From Musicola paradisiaca NCPPB 2511 (lineage in GTDB: Bacteria > Pseudomonadota > Gammaproteobacteria > Enterobacterales > Enterobacteriaceae), in contig NZ_CM001857.1 of assembly GCF_000400505.1 (NCBI RefSeq), positions 1,798,974-1,862,973 on the forward strand: a DNA stretch of 64,000 bases. The letters run 5' to 3'. Of the stretch, positions 9,457 through 18,785 are shown one piece after another. Below the pieces are notes generated by a model. It made no database searches. It saw nothing but the letters and a program-made list of their open reading frames with translations, and had not been told where the DNA came from. A program made the translations under genes and the position numbers. Every line of letters starts with the position of its first letter. Position 1 is the stretch's first letter.

Positions 9457-10819
9457 TGACTGTGCGGCTCTCTCGCTGGCTCTCAACGCTGGATTCCATC
9501 GAAAAAGGATGGCATCTACTCCAACTGTGCGTCGTTATGGGCGCTTGACCCGCGCAACGGGATTGGTACTTGAAGCCACCGGATTACACCTGCCGCTGGG
9601 GGCTACTTGTATGATTGAGCGCCCTCATGGCGATTTGATGCAGGAAGTTGAAAGCGAAGTCGTCGGTTTTAATGGGCAGAGATTGTTTCTGATGCCGTTG
9701 GAAGAAGTGGATGGCATCGTTCCTGGCGCCCGTGTCTATGCCAGAATTGGTGGAGATAATGAAGGGCAGGGGAAAAAATTGCCACTGGGCATGTCGTTGT
9801 TGGGGCGCATCCTTGACGGTGCGGGTAAGCCTCTTGATGGGTTGCCGCTTCCTGAAACAGGGTACCGTGCGTCGTTGACAACGCCACCGTTCAACCCACT
9901 GCAGCGGACGCCGATTGATCATGTACTTGATGTGGGTGTGAGAGCGATCAATGCGCTATTGACGGTGGGTCGCGGTCAGCGAATGGGGCTATTTGCCGGC
10001 TCTGGCGTAGGGAAAAGTGTCCTGCTCGGCATGATGGCCCGGTATACGCAGGCTGACGTGATTGTCGTTGGGTTGATCGGAGAGCGTGGACGAGAAGTCA
10101 AAGATTTTATTGAAAATATTTTAGGCGCTGAAGGGCGATCTCGTTCTGTAGTGATTGCTGCGCCTGCGGATGTGTCACCTTTGCTGAGAATGCAGGGGGC
10201 GGCCTATGCGACCCGGATTGCGGAGGATTTCCGTGACAAAGGGTATCATGTGCTGTTGATTATGGATTCGTTGACACGCTATGCGATGGCGCAACGTGAG
10301 ATTGCATTGGCGATCGGTGAACCTCCAGCGACGAAAGGCTATCCGCCATCCGTATTTGCGAAATTGCCCGCACTGGTTGAACGTGCCGGTAATGGGATTC
10401 ATGGGGGCGGGTCGATTACGGGGTTTTACACCGTGTTGACCGAGGGGGATGACCAGCAAGATCCTATCGCTGACTCCGCCCGCGCGATACTGGATGGACA
10501 TATTGTGTTGTCGCGTCAGCTCGCTGAATCAGGACATTATCCTGCGATTGATATTGAAGCGTCGATTAGCCGTGCAATGACATCGTTAATCGACGAATCA
10601 CATTACGCAAAAGTGCGACAATTTAAACAGCTATTATCGGTATACCAGCGTAATAAGGATCTAATCAGTGTTGGCGCCTATGCCGCAGGTAGCGATCCTC
10701 TGCTTGATAAAGCGATAAAGCTTTATCCACGTATGGAAAGCTTTTTACAGCAGGGTATGTATGAACGGTGCGACGAAGATCATGCCCTACAGCAGTTAGG
10801 CGAGCTCTTTACTGTGTGA
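9456..10819 (+). pseudogene. fliI: Flagellar export ATPase FliI, 5' end frameshifted at an A-run
   Basis: FliI is the ATPase that energises unfolding and entry of flagellar export substrates. The ATG at 9456 opens a frame reading [17 protein letters not shown], the expected N-terminus, but the rest ([19 protein letters not shown] onward) is in another frame. The switch lies at the A-run 9502-9506. One extra A would join the frames into 454 residues, close to the family's 457. With that correction the Walker A motif GSGVGKS is at residues 182-188 and the Walker B segment is [17 protein letters not shown]. As written, an in-frame ATG at 9509 could still start a protein lacking the first 18 residues, which bind FliH. 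I consider a sequencing indel most likely. Confidence 0.9.
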
Positions 10820-10908
10820 CGGTAGTAGCGGGATTTCCCCGCTGTCTCCGCAAGGAATGGGTTGGGTACGATTGGACTGTATATTGCCGCTATAGTTAAT
10901 GAGGTACT

Positions 10909-11355
10909 ATGAAGAGCGATACTCCTCTTGATAAGCTTCGCGAATTGGCTCAGCAGGAAGTCGACGACGCCGCTACATTATTAGGTAAGGTTCGTCAGTC
11001 CCATAGCCAGGCACAAAAACAGCTTGATATGCTGCTTGACTATGAAAATGACTACCGCCTGCGCCTTCAGGAGTCGATGGGTACCGGTATTAATGCAGCC
11101 AACTGGTATAATTATCAGCAATTTATAAAAACTCTGGAACTGGCAATAGAGCAACACCAAAAACAATTACATGTGTGGGCTCAGCGTCTTGAGCAAGCGC
11201 TCTCCACATGGCAGACAAAACGACAACGGTTGAATGCTTTTGAAACGTTGAAAGAGCGGGCGATGCAGGAATTTCTCCTCAAGGAGAACCGTCGTGACCA
11301 GAAACTGATGGATGAATTTGCACAGCGCGCATCATTAAGGAAACTGAATCCATGA
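10909..11355 (+). CDS. fliJ: Flagellar export apparatus stalk protein FliJ
   Basis: FliJ is a coiled-coil protein that inserts into the FliI hexamer like the gamma subunit of F-type ATPase and links it to FlhA. The 148-residue product is almost entirely helical and rich in Gln and Leu (LDKLRELAQQEVDDAATLLG, then QRLNAFETLKERA), as in the family. An 89 bp gap separates it from fliI; it overlaps fliK by four bases (ATGA), implying coupled translation. Confidence 0.95.
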   Translation: MKSDTPLDKLRELAQQEVDDAATLLGKVRQSHSQAQKQLDMLLDYENDYRLRLQESMGTGINAANWYNYQQFIKTLELAIEQHQKQLHVWAQRLEQALSTWQTKRQRLNAFETLKERAMQEFLLKENRRDQKLMDEFAQRASLRKLNP

Positions 11356-12923
11356 ATTTATCTATTGCCACCGCTTTGTCTAATCAAAATGGCGTAAGTC
11401 AATCAGATTCCACGACGTCTGGTTCGTCCAGTCCAGTGTATGGGACTTCCCAGCCCAGTACCTTTAGCGACATGCTGTCTTCGCAGATGGCCAGCACTCA
11501 GCAAAGTCAGAACAATCAAACCACTACCAGTACTACCAGTACAGATAATGGGCAGCAGGCCAAGACCTCTCAAGATGAGAGCAAACCACTGGAGGAGCAT
11601 ACGGCATCTTCACAGCAGTCTGCTCAGTCCCAACAAACTTCATCGCAGACCACGGTAGAAAGTAAAACGACTACCGAGAAAGCAAAATCAGATGCTACCA
11701 ACACGGTGGAAAACAAGAGTGATGCTGTGGATGATGCTTCTCTGGAAAACGGTGAAACACTGCTGAATGCATCGTTGAATGCAATGCTTCAACAATCGCG
11801 CACTGCACACGCTAAAAATACGTCAGTCAGTAAAGATTCTGCGGTACCCAATGGCCAGAAAGCAGATACATCAACAGATGATGATGCGCTTGATATCACC
11901 GATGGCGATATTGTGATTTCAACGGACTCTACTGCAGGGACGGATGCAGCTACGTCATCTTCCGCCTTCATTGCCATGTTGGGCTCGGAGATTCCGCAGC
12001 AACTTCAGAAAATTGTTACAGGGACGGATACTACCTCGACGGATGTTCATTTAGCTGCGGAGTCGGCAGTTGCATTGGGTTCGGCCGATGGTACGGAGAA
12101 GAGCTCACTCTTGTTGGCGCAAACTCGCCAATTAAGCACGTCGAAAGAGCTTGGATTATCGAGCGATACCGGTGAAGCGGTTGATTCTGCCAAGACTACG
12201 GCGATAACCGGTTCTTCGTCGCTAACGGCTGGAAAGGGTAAAAACAGTAAAGATACCATCAGCGATGTCAAAGTGAGTTCCACAGATAGCTCCCGTGCGC
12301 AAGTGCAATCGGCTGATGTAACGTTGACTTCGACGGTAACGGAGCATAAACAATCTACAGAAGCGAATGCATCTGCAACGACATCCTCACTGAATGCACT
12401 GAATAGTACGTTGAGTCAAACGGTTGGTAACAGTACGACCTTGAGTACCACACCTACGAGTTCTGCAGCATCGGCAACGATTAATGCCCGTCTGGGGAGT
12501 GATGAATGGCAGCAGGCATTCAGCCAGCAGATCGTGATGTTCAGCCGCAATAATCAGCAAAATGTGGAGTTGAAGCTTCATCCGCAAGAGCTCGGCGCTA
12601 TCCAGGTTAGTATGACGCTTGACGACAATCAGGCCCAAATTCATCTGGCATCAGCTCATAGCCAGGTTCGAGCAGCACTGGAGGCTGCATTGCCCCAGTT
12701 AAGAACCGCGTTGTCAGAAAGTGGTATTACACTGGGCCAAACCAGTGTAGGTAGCGAGAGTTATTCTGGCTCAGGATGGCAGCAAAACAGTCAGGGGCAG
12801 TCTGGATCTTCGTCATCGCAACAATATTCTTCATCAGTGGATGCCGCGCGAGACGTTCTGGATGTTCCGGCATCGCTGCAACGAGTCGCGTCATCCTTGA
12901 ATGGTGTTGATACTTTTGCGTAA
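11352..12923 (+). CDS. fliK: Flagellar hook-length control protein FliK (long form)
   Basis: FliK acts as the molecular ruler of the hook and, through its C-terminal domain, switches FlhB from rod/hook to filament export. The product has 523 residues, well above the roughly 375-405 of E. coli and Salmonella. The extra length is in the Ser/Thr/Gln/Asp-rich N-terminal and middle region (about residues 15-370). The conserved C-terminal switch domain is at about 380-460 (ELKLHPQELGAIQVSM, then HSQVRAALEAALPQLRTAL). The ATG overlaps the fliJ stop. A longer ruler would predict a longer hook, if the ruler model holds here. Confidence 0.95.
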   Translation: MNLSIATALSNQNGVSQSDSTTSGSSSPVYGTSQPSTFSDMLSSQMASTQQSQNNQTTTSTTSTDNGQQAKTSQDESKPLEEHTASSQQSAQSQQTSSQTTVESKTTTEKAKSDATNTVENKSDAVDDASLENGETLLNASLNAMLQQSRTAHAKNTSVSKDSAVPNGQKADTSTDDDALDITDGDIVISTDSTAGTDAATSSSAFIAMLGSEIPQQLQKIVTGTDTTSTDVHLAAESAVALGSADGTEKSSLLLAQTRQLSTSKELGLSSDTGEAVDSAKTTAITGSSSLTAGKGKNSKDTISDVKVSSTDSSRAQVQSADVTLTSTVTEHKQSTEANASATTSSLNALNSTLSQTVGNSTTLSTTPTSSAASATINARLGSDEWQQAFSQQIVMFSRNNQQNVELKLHPQELGAIQVSMTLDDNQAQIHLASAHSQVRAALEAALPQLRTALSESGITLGQTSVGSESYSGSGWQQNSQGQSGSSSSQQYSSSVDAARDVLDVPASLQRVASSLNGVDTFA

Positions 12924-12942
12924 AACAAACCTTTAAGGTAGT

Positions 12943-13000
12943 GTGATTTTCCTCGTCTATTCATCCTATTGATAGAATAAATAGACGGGATAATCACTAT
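12943..13000. other. Long imperfect inverted repeat between fliK and fliL
   Basis: CGTCTATT (12954-12961) pairs with AATAGACG (12980-12987), and the outer GTGATT (12943-12948) pairs with AATCAC. The inner part can pair again (CTATT/GATAG). No T-run follows, so it could be an RNA processing or rho-dependent element, or a boundary between the fliF and fliL transcription blocks. Confidence 0.4.
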
Positions 13001-13059
13001 ATATAGTGCAGTTCGTATCCTGCATTTAATACCAATGCGTATAGGAATTATCTTGGTCT

Positions 13060-13539
13060 ATGGCTGAAAAAAAAACACAGTCGGGGCGTAAGCGTTCTGT
13101 CTGGTTACTACTACTGATTGCTGTAGTGCTCGCAGCTGCATGTGCTGCTGGTGCTAGTTGGTGGTTTCTCCATCAAAAGAACGTGGAACCTCAGGTAGCC
13201 AAGGAAGCTCCTCCCCCCGAGCCAGTATTCATGCCATTGGATACGTTCACTGTGAATCTGGTCAATCCAGATAACAATCCGGATCGGGTTTTGTATATTG
13301 GATTTACACTGCGGTTACCGGACGAAGAGACCAAGGGTCGTTTTACGCGCTATTTACCGGAGGTTCGCAGTCGTCTGTTGTTGCTCTTGTCTCGTCAAAA
13401 TGCCGTTGCCTTAGCGAATGAACAGGGTAAGCAAAAACTGATTGAAGAGATTAAGCAAGTGTTAAGTCCACCACTGGTGCCCGGACAACCGAATCAGGTG
13501 GTGAATGATGTCCTGTTCACGGCTTTTATACTGCGATAA
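13060..13539 (+). CDS. fliL: Flagellar basal body-associated protein FliL
   Basis: FliL is a single-pass inner membrane protein around the stator that supports motor torque, especially in swarming. The product has 159 residues: a basic cytoplasmic start ([12 protein letters not shown]), one membrane helix at about 14-35, a Pro-rich linker, and a periplasmic stomatin-like domain ([20 protein letters not shown]). It begins the fliLMNOPQR block and is five bases from fliM. A run of nine A at the start of the gene (GAA AAA AAA A) stays in frame. Confidence 0.95.
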   Translation: MAEKKTQSGRKRSVWLLLLIAVVLAAACAAGASWWFLHQKNVEPQVAKEAPPPEPVFMPLDTFTVNLVNPDNNPDRVLYIGFTLRLPDEETKGRFTRYLPEVRSRLLLLLSRQNAVALANEQGKQKLIEEIKQVLSPPLVPGQPNQVVNDVLFTAFILR

Positions 13540-13544
13540 TTATT

Positions 13545-14567
13545 ATGAGTGACAGCATTCTTTCCCAGGCCGAAATTGACGCATTACTGAATGGCGATAG
13601 TGATGATAGCGATAACAAAGCCAAATCAGCCGCGTCTGCTGACAGTGATATTAAACCGTATGACCCCAATACACAGCGGCGGGTTGTTCGTGAGCGTTTA
13701 CAATCACTGGAGATTATTAACGAGCGTTTTGCCCGTCAGTTTCGCATGGGGCTATTCAACCTACTCCGTCGTAGCCCGGATATCACTGCTGGACCTATCA
13801 AGATTCAGCCCTATCATGATTTTGCCCGCAATTTGCCGGTGCCAACAAACCTTAACCTAGTGCATTTGAAACCACTTCGAGGGACTGCTTTATTTGTATT
13901 CTCTCCCAGCCTGGTCTTTATTGCGGTGGATAACCTGTTCGGGGGGGATGGTCGTTTCCCCACAAAAGTAGAAGGTCGGGAATTCACACATACCGAACAG
14001 CGAGTAGTAAAAAGAATGCTTCGGTTGGCATTAGACGCTTATGGTGATGCCTGGAATGCCATTTACAAGCTGGATGTGGAATATGTCCGGTCTGAAATGC
14101 AGGTTAAGTTTACGAATATCACGACATCGCCTAATGATATCGTGGTCACTACGCCGTTCCATGTTGAAATTGGTAATCTCACGGGGGAATTCAATATTTG
14201 TATTCCTTTCGCGATGATTGAACCGTTGCGTGAGCTGCTGGTGAATCCACCTCTGGAGAACTCGCGTCAGGAAGATCAAAACTGGCGGGAAACGTTGGCC
14301 AAGCAGGTACAGCATTCTGAATTGGAGTTGGTTGCGAATTTTGTCGACATTCCCTTAAGATTGTCGAAAGTATTGAAATTAAAACCAGGTGATGTATTAC
14401 CTATTGAAAAACCTGAGAGTTTGGTTGCTCATGTTGATGGCGTACCCGTCCTTACCGGGCAATATGGTACTTTCAAAGGACAATATGCCCTCAGGGTTGA
14501 ACGTTTGATTAATCCTATTTTGAATAATCTGAATAATCTGAATAACGAGGAACAGCCCAATGAGTGA
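13545..14567 (+). CDS. fliM: Flagellar motor switch protein FliM
   Basis: FliM is the C-ring protein that binds phosphorylated CheY and changes the direction of rotation. The N-terminal CheY-binding motif ILSQAEIDALLNG is at residues 5-17. The middle CheC-like domain holds the GGxG-type segment (NLFGGDGRFPTKVEGREFT). The C-terminal domain resembles FliN (LKLKPGDVLPIEKPE). The 340 residues match family length. The last codons contain three copies of an Asn-Asn-Leu repeat (14518-14546), just before the eight-base overlap with fliN. Confidence 0.97.
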   Translation: MSDSILSQAEIDALLNGDSDDSDNKAKSAASADSDIKPYDPNTQRRVVRERLQSLEIINERFARQFRMGLFNLLRRSPDITAGPIKIQPYHDFARNLPVPTNLNLVHLKPLRGTALFVFSPSLVFIAVDNLFGGDGRFPTKVEGREFTHTEQRVVKRMLRLALDAYGDAWNAIYKLDVEYVRSEMQVKFTNITTSPNDIVVTTPFHVEIGNLTGEFNICIPFAMIEPLRELLVNPPLENSRQEDQNWRETLAKQVQHSELELVANFVDIPLRLSKVLKLKPGDVLPIEKPESLVAHVDGVPVLTGQYGTFKGQYALRVERLINPILNNLNNLNNEEQPNE

Positions 14568-14970
14568 CACGAAGAAACCGTCCGAAGAAAAAGATTCAGT
14601 GGACGATCTGTGGGCTGATGCATTTAATGAGCAACAGACCGCAGAGAAAGCAGGCAGCGCTGAAGGGATTTTTAAAACACTTGATGTCGATACGGCATCT
14701 GGGACAGCTCAAGATATTGATTTAATTTTAGATATTCCAGTAAAGCTGACTGTTGAGTTGGGCAGAACCAAAATGACAATCAAAGAGCTTCTGAGACTGT
14801 CCCAAGGGTCAGTAGTGGCTCTTGATGGGTTGGCTGGCGAGCCTTTGGATATCTTAATCAATGGTTATTTGATTGCTCAGGGTGAAGTTGTCGTCGTTGC
14901 TGATAAGTACGGTGTGCGCATTACAGATATTATCACTCCCTCTGAACGTATGCGTCGTCTGAGCCGTTAG
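14560..14970 (+). CDS. fliN: Flagellar motor switch protein FliN
   Basis: FliN forms the bottom of the C-ring and docks FliH-FliI. The 136-residue product has an acidic N-terminus and the C-terminal SpoA (surface presentation of antigens) domain at about 55-130 (ILDIPVKLTVELGRTKMTIK, then GEVVVVADKYGVRITDI). It overlaps the end of fliM by eight bases and is five bases from fliO. Confidence 0.97.
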   Translation: MSDTKKPSEEKDSVDDLWADAFNEQQTAEKAGSAEGIFKTLDVDTASGTAQDIDLILDIPVKLTVELGRTKMTIKELLRLSQGSVVALDGLAGEPLDILINGYLIAQGEVVVVADKYGVRITDIITPSERMRRLSR

Positions 14971-14975
14971 CTCCC

Positions 14976-15395
14976 ATGTCTCAACCCCAGGATCAGACAA
15001 TGCTCACATCGACGGTGCAGCCAGCAGTTGGCACCGCACCGTCGTATTCTTCAGATTCTGCATTGACGCAAATTGGTGTTGTTTTAGGCCTGATTCTTGT
15101 ACTCATTCTACTGATGGCATGGTTGGCCAGAAAGTTGGGCTTTGCCCCACAAATGAGACAGAACAAGATGTTGAAGGTAGTTTCGAGCTGCCTGGTCGGT
15201 CAGCGTGAGCGAGTCGTCATCGTTGAGGTGGATAATGAGTGGTTGGTATTGGGGGTTACGCCTCAGCAGATCACTCATTTGCATACTTTGCCCGCAAAAA
15301 CGATAGATGAGGTGCCTGCGGTGGATAAATCGAAGTCGACAGATTTTCGTTCACTCCTGAATAAAGTGTTAACTCGCTCGGAAAAATCAGAATGA
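14976..15395 (+). CDS. fliO: Flagellar export gate assembly protein FliO
   Basis: FliO is a small membrane protein that helps assemble and stabilise FliP in the export gate. The product has 139 residues with one membrane helix at about 31-50 ([20 protein letters not shown]) and a cytoplasmic domain with the family segment [27 protein letters not shown]. It overlaps fliP by four bases. Confidence 0.93.
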   Translation: MSQPQDQTMLTSTVQPAVGTAPSYSSDSALTQIGVVLGLILVLILLMAWLARKLGFAPQMRQNKMLKVVSSCLVGQRERVVIVEVDNEWLVLGVTPQQITHLHTLPAKTIDEVPAVDKSKSTDFRSLLNKVLTRSEKSE

Positions 15396-16156
15396 TGATG
15401 TTTTCTGCACCACGTGCGCGTTTAGTTCGGCGCAGCTTTTTTACCATTCTGATTGTCTTTTTCGCCCCGAATTCGTGGGCTCAGTTACCCGGCATCATCA
15501 GTCAGCCGTTGGCAAATGGCGCTCAGAGTTGGAGTCTTCCAGTCCAGACGCTGGTGTTGTTAACATCGCTGACATTTATTCCTGCTGTTTTGCTGATGAT
15601 GACCAGTTTCACTCGCATTATCATTGTGCTGGGATTACTGCGTAGTGCTTTAGGTACGCCGACGGCTCCGCCAAACCAAATTCTGATCGGCCTCAGCCTA
15701 TTTTTGACTTTTTTCATTATGTCTCCTGTTTTGACTAAGGTATATCAAGATGCGTACCAGCCTTTCAGCGAGAATAAAATCAATATGGAAACTGCAATCG
15801 AGCGGGGTTCCCAGCCGTTGCGTCAGTTTATGTTGCGTCAAACGCGGGAAACGGATCTGGCATTGTTCGCCCGTTTAGCCGAAATATCCGCATTATCAGG
15901 GCCTGAAGCGGTTCCTATGCGTGTTTTGGTGCCAGCCTTTGTGACCAGTGAGTTGAAAACCGCATTTCAGATTGGGTTCACTATCTTCATTCCTTTCCTG
16001 ATCATTGACTTGGTTGTAGCCAGTGTACTTATGGCGTTGGGAATGATGATGGTACCTCCAGCAACGGTTTCGTTACCATTCAAACTGATGTTATTTGTGC
16101 TGGTTGACGGGTGGCAATTGTTGTTGAGTTCGTTGGTACAGAGCTTTTACAGTTAA
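15392..16156 (+). CDS. fliP: Flagellar export gate protein FliP
   Basis: FliP is the main pore-forming subunit of the flagellar type III export gate. The 254-residue protein has an N-terminal cleavable signal sequence ending NSWA at about residue 30, unusual among gate proteins but typical of FliP. After it come hydrophobic helices with the signature [20 protein letters not shown] (about 69-88), and the last membrane helix ([16 protein letters not shown]). Three consecutive Met codons stand at the start; the first overlaps the fliO stop. Confidence 0.97.
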   Translation: MMMFSAPRARLVRRSFFTILIVFFAPNSWAQLPGIISQPLANGAQSWSLPVQTLVLLTSLTFIPAVLLMMTSFTRIIIVLGLLRSALGTPTAPPNQILIGLSLFLTFFIMSPVLTKVYQDAYQPFSENKINMETAIERGSQPLRQFMLRQTRETDLALFARLAEISALSGPEAVPMRVLVPAFVTSELKTAFQIGFTIFIPFLIIDLVVASVLMALGMMMVPPATVSLPFKLMLFVLVDGWQLLLSSLVQSFYS

Positions 16157-16186
16157 CCATGACTAAATGTCGTAGGGACTGAAATC

Positions 16187-16456
16187 ATGACACCTGAATC
16201 CATAATGGCAATGGGCAATGAAGCGATGAAAGTGGCGCTTTCGTTGTCGGCTCCGTTGTTACTGGCTGCACTGGTAACAGGCCTTATCGTAAGTATCCTG
16301 CAGGCAGCGACCCAGATAAACGAGATGACGCTTTCTTTTATTCCCAAGGTACTTGCTGTCTTTGCCACAATCATTATTGCCGGCCCTTGGATGCTAGGGG
16401 TATTCCTTGATTATGTCCGTTCGTTGTTTGGCAGCCTGCCAACGATCATTGGCTAA
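16187..16456 (+). CDS. fliQ: Flagellar export gate protein FliQ
   Basis: FliQ is a two-helix inner membrane component of the export gate. The 89-residue length, N-terminus MTPESIMAMGNEAMKVAL, and two hydrophobic hairpin segments (about 17-40 and 52-75) fit the family, including QAATQINEMTLSFIPK at the turn. It lies 30 bases after fliP and two bases before fliR. Confidence 0.97.
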   Translation: MTPESIMAMGNEAMKVALSLSAPLLLAALVTGLIVSILQAATQINEMTLSFIPKVLAVFATIIIAGPWMLGVFLDYVRSLFGSLPTIIG

Positions 16457-16458
16457 TC

Positions 16459-17247
16459 ATGATCGAATTGACGGCGGCAGACTTAACTCATTGGCTTAAT
16501 CAGTTTTTCTGGCCGTTTATCCGAATATTGGCATTGATATCCACTGCACCGGTATTAAGCGAAAAAGAGATCAACAATAGAGTAAAGATTGGTCTGGCGT
16601 TGCTAATCACCTTTCTTGTCAGTCCCACGATACCTATCCCGTTGATTCCTATTTTTTCTGCCAGCGGGCTATGGGTGCTGGGAAAACAAATGGCGATAGG
16701 TGTTTGTATCGGTTTTACCATGCAGTTAGCATTGACTGCTTTCCGTGTCGCCGGCGAGCTGATCGGTCTGCAGATGGGGTTATCGTTTGCGACCTTTTTC
16801 GACCCGTCTGGCGGGCCGAATATGCCGGTACTGGCACGTCTTTTGAATTTACTCGTGTTATTACTTTTCATGGCGTCCAATGGGCACTTATGGTTGGTCT
16901 CCATGCTCGCTGATACTTTTCATGTTATCCCAATTAACGATGACGCCATCGACAGTCATATTTTCTATTCGGTAGCGTTAGCCGGGATACAGATTTTCAA
17001 CTATGGACTCAGACTGGCATTACCGCTGATCACATTATTGCTGGTTATAAACTTGTCTCTGGGGTTTTTGAACCGGATGTCGCCGCAGCTTTCGGTTTTT
17101 GTTATTGGATTCCCGGTGACACTGACTGTCGGTATTCTGACTCTTAGCTTTCTGATGCCTCTTCTTCCCACTTTTGCTGAACGTGTCTTCGGGGAATTTT
17201 TTGATGTTATTGCCAGGATGGTTGGGAATTTCATTCCTGGGAATTAA
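16459..17247 (+). CDS. fliR: Flagellar export gate protein FliR
   Basis: FliR is the single-copy subunit that closes the FliPQR export gate. The 262-residue protein is hydrophobic throughout, with about six membrane-like segments. It carries family markers such as GFTMQLALTAFRVAGELIGLQMGLSFATFFDP at about 88-118 and PQLSVFVIGFPVTLTVG near the C-terminus. It ends the fliLMNOPQR block; about 320 bp without a gene follow before fliC. Confidence 0.96.
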   Translation: MIELTAADLTHWLNQFFWPFIRILALISTAPVLSEKEINNRVKIGLALLITFLVSPTIPIPLIPIFSASGLWVLGKQMAIGVCIGFTMQLALTAFRVAGELIGLQMGLSFATFFDPSGGPNMPVLARLLNLLVLLLFMASNGHLWLVSMLADTFHVIPINDDAIDSHIFYSVALAGIQIFNYGLRLALPLITLLLVINLSLGFLNRMSPQLSVFVIGFPVTLTVGILTLSFLMPLLPTFAERVFGEFFDVIARMVGNFIPGN

Positions 17248-17454
17248 ACATCAACAATTCTATGTTGTTACGTTCTATCTCAAGGGCGATAGGATTTGAT
17301 CCTAGCCATTGATCTCGTGATTTATCTATACACATTCCTATTCTCTGCCGGACGGATTTGCTGAGAGTATTTGACCGTTTTATACGGATGATTTTGAGAA
17401 AAATAAATGCAACCAATTGAAAATAAAAAAATATAAAATTTTGACCTAAACACC

Positions 17455-17481
17455 TAAAGGTTGGGTGCAGTAAGCCGATAC
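17455..17481 (+). promoter_or_regulatory. Sigma-28 (FliA) promoter of fliC
   Basis: TAAAGGTT (17455-17462), an 11-base spacer and GCCGATAC (17474-17481) match the class 3 flagellar consensus almost perfectly. It lies 89 bp upstream of the fliC start, giving a leader of about 80 nt. The rest of the 17248-17569 interval holds no gene. Confidence 0.93.
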
Positions 17482-17569
17482 CACAAAGGACGGTGGTTGA
17501 CGCCGTGGGCGGCAAAGCCTGAACCCTTACCATTTAAGTCCTGATGGATGATTTAAAAGGAAATCTCTT

Positions 17570-18709
17570 ATGGCACAAGTAATTAACACAAACAGCATTT
17601 CGCTGATTGCGCAGAACAACTTAAACAAGTCTAAGACTTCGTTGAGTACTGCGATTGAACGTCTGTCCTCTGGTCTGAAAATCAACAGCGCTGCAGATAA
17701 CGCTGCGGGTCAGGCGATTTCTAACCGTTTCACTTCTCAGATCAACGGTCTGACTCAGGCTTCCAGCAACGCCAGCGATGGTATCTCTCTGGCTCAGACC
17801 ACTGAAGGCGCTCTGGACGAAATCAACGAAAACTTGCAGTCCATCCGTACTCTGACCGTACAGGCTCAGAACGGTACCAACTCTGCAAGCGACCTGCAGT
17901 CAATCCAGGATGAAATCACTCAGCGTCTGTCTGAAATCGACCGTATTTCTGCCCAGACCGACTTTAACGGCGTTAAAGTTCTGGATGGTAGCAAGACCTC
18001 CGTATCTATTCAGGTTGGCTCTCAGGATGGTCAGACCATCACTATCGACCTGCAGAAAATCAATACAACCAGCCTGAACCTGACTGGTTTTAACGTCGAT
18101 GGTCCTTCATTGTCTGGTTCTGCTACTGATGCAAGCTCCGGTACTTACAACAGTACTTCTTACACCGGTGTTAGCGTGACTGTTGGTAGCACGACTGGTG
18201 GTAGTGTTTCTGGTTCCTTCAGCGGCGTGCTGAGCGGTGCGACTCTGGTTTCTGATGACAATGGTAACTACTTCGTCAGCGGTACTCTGACTTCTGCCGT
18301 ATCTAACGTTGGTGCTTCCGGTACTACGGCTTACTACAAACTGACTTCCAACGATCTGTCTGTAGACAGTACCACGGGTACTCTGACTATTTCTATCGAT
18401 TCGGTCAGCACTGATGACCTGACTCTGGCTGCGACGTCTGATCCGCTGACTACGCTGGACAAAGCCATCGCTCAGGTAGATAGCATGAAGAGTAACCTCG
18501 GTGCGATTCAGAACCGCTTCGACTCTACTATCAACAACCTGACCAGCACCACGACCAACCTGAGCGAAGCTCAGTCTCGTATCCAGGATGCTGACTATGC
18601 AACTGAAGTGTCCAATATGAGTAAAGCCCAGATCCTGCAACAGGCTGGTACCTCTGTTTTGGCCCAGGCTAACTCTGTACCGCAGACTGTTCTGTCTCTG
18701 CTGCAGTAA
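17570..18709 (+). CDS. fliC: Flagellin FliC
   Basis: FliC is the filament subunit, exported with FliS and polymerised under the FliD cap. The 379-residue protein has the conserved D0/D1 N-terminus (MAQVINTNSISLIAQNNLNK, then SSGLKINSAADNAAGQAI). The C-terminal D1/D0 helices end QAGTSVLAQANSVPQTVLSLLQ. The short variable centre (about residues 175-305) is made largely of Ser, Thr, Gly and Tyr. That makes it a good candidate acceptor for O-glycosylation by the enzymes encoded just downstream (inference). Codon use is that of a highly expressed gene (many CTG, AAC, GGT). AAGGAAAT precedes the ATG. Sigma-28 promoter upstream, strong terminator downstream. Confidence 0.98.
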   Translation: MAQVINTNSISLIAQNNLNKSKTSLSTAIERLSSGLKINSAADNAAGQAISNRFTSQINGLTQASSNASDGISLAQTTEGALDEINENLQSIRTLTVQAQNGTNSASDLQSIQDEITQRLSEIDRISAQTDFNGVKVLDGSKTSVSIQVGSQDGQTITIDLQKINTTSLNLTGFNVDGPSLSGSATDASSGTYNSTSYTGVSVTVGSTTGGSVSGSFSGVLSGATLVSDDNGNYFVSGTLTSAVSNVGASGTTAYYKLTSNDLSVDSTTGTLTISIDSVSTDDLTLAATSDPLTTLDKAIAQVDSMKSNLGAIQNRFDSTINNLTSTTTNLSEAQSRIQDADYATEVSNMSKAQILQQAGTSVLAQANSVPQTVLSLLQ

Positions 18710-18724
18710 TATGCCTTGTGTTGC

Positions 18725-18750
18725 AAAACCCCACTTCGGTGGGGTTTTTT
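18725..18750 (+). terminator. Strong intrinsic terminator of fliC
   Basis: AAAACCCCAC (18725-18734) and GTGGGGTTTT (18739-18748) form a perfect 10 bp stem with a TTCG tetraloop, then TT. It lies 16 bases after the fliC stop. Confidence 0.93.
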
Positions 18751-18785
18751 ATTGTCAGCTTTAAACCACCTCCTCGGGAGGTGGT

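Noticed and set aside
14518..14546. Asn-Asn-Leu repeat at the end of fliM as a possible frameshift site
   Set aside because: The repeat stays in frame and the fliM-fliN overlap is normal; no sign of altered reading.
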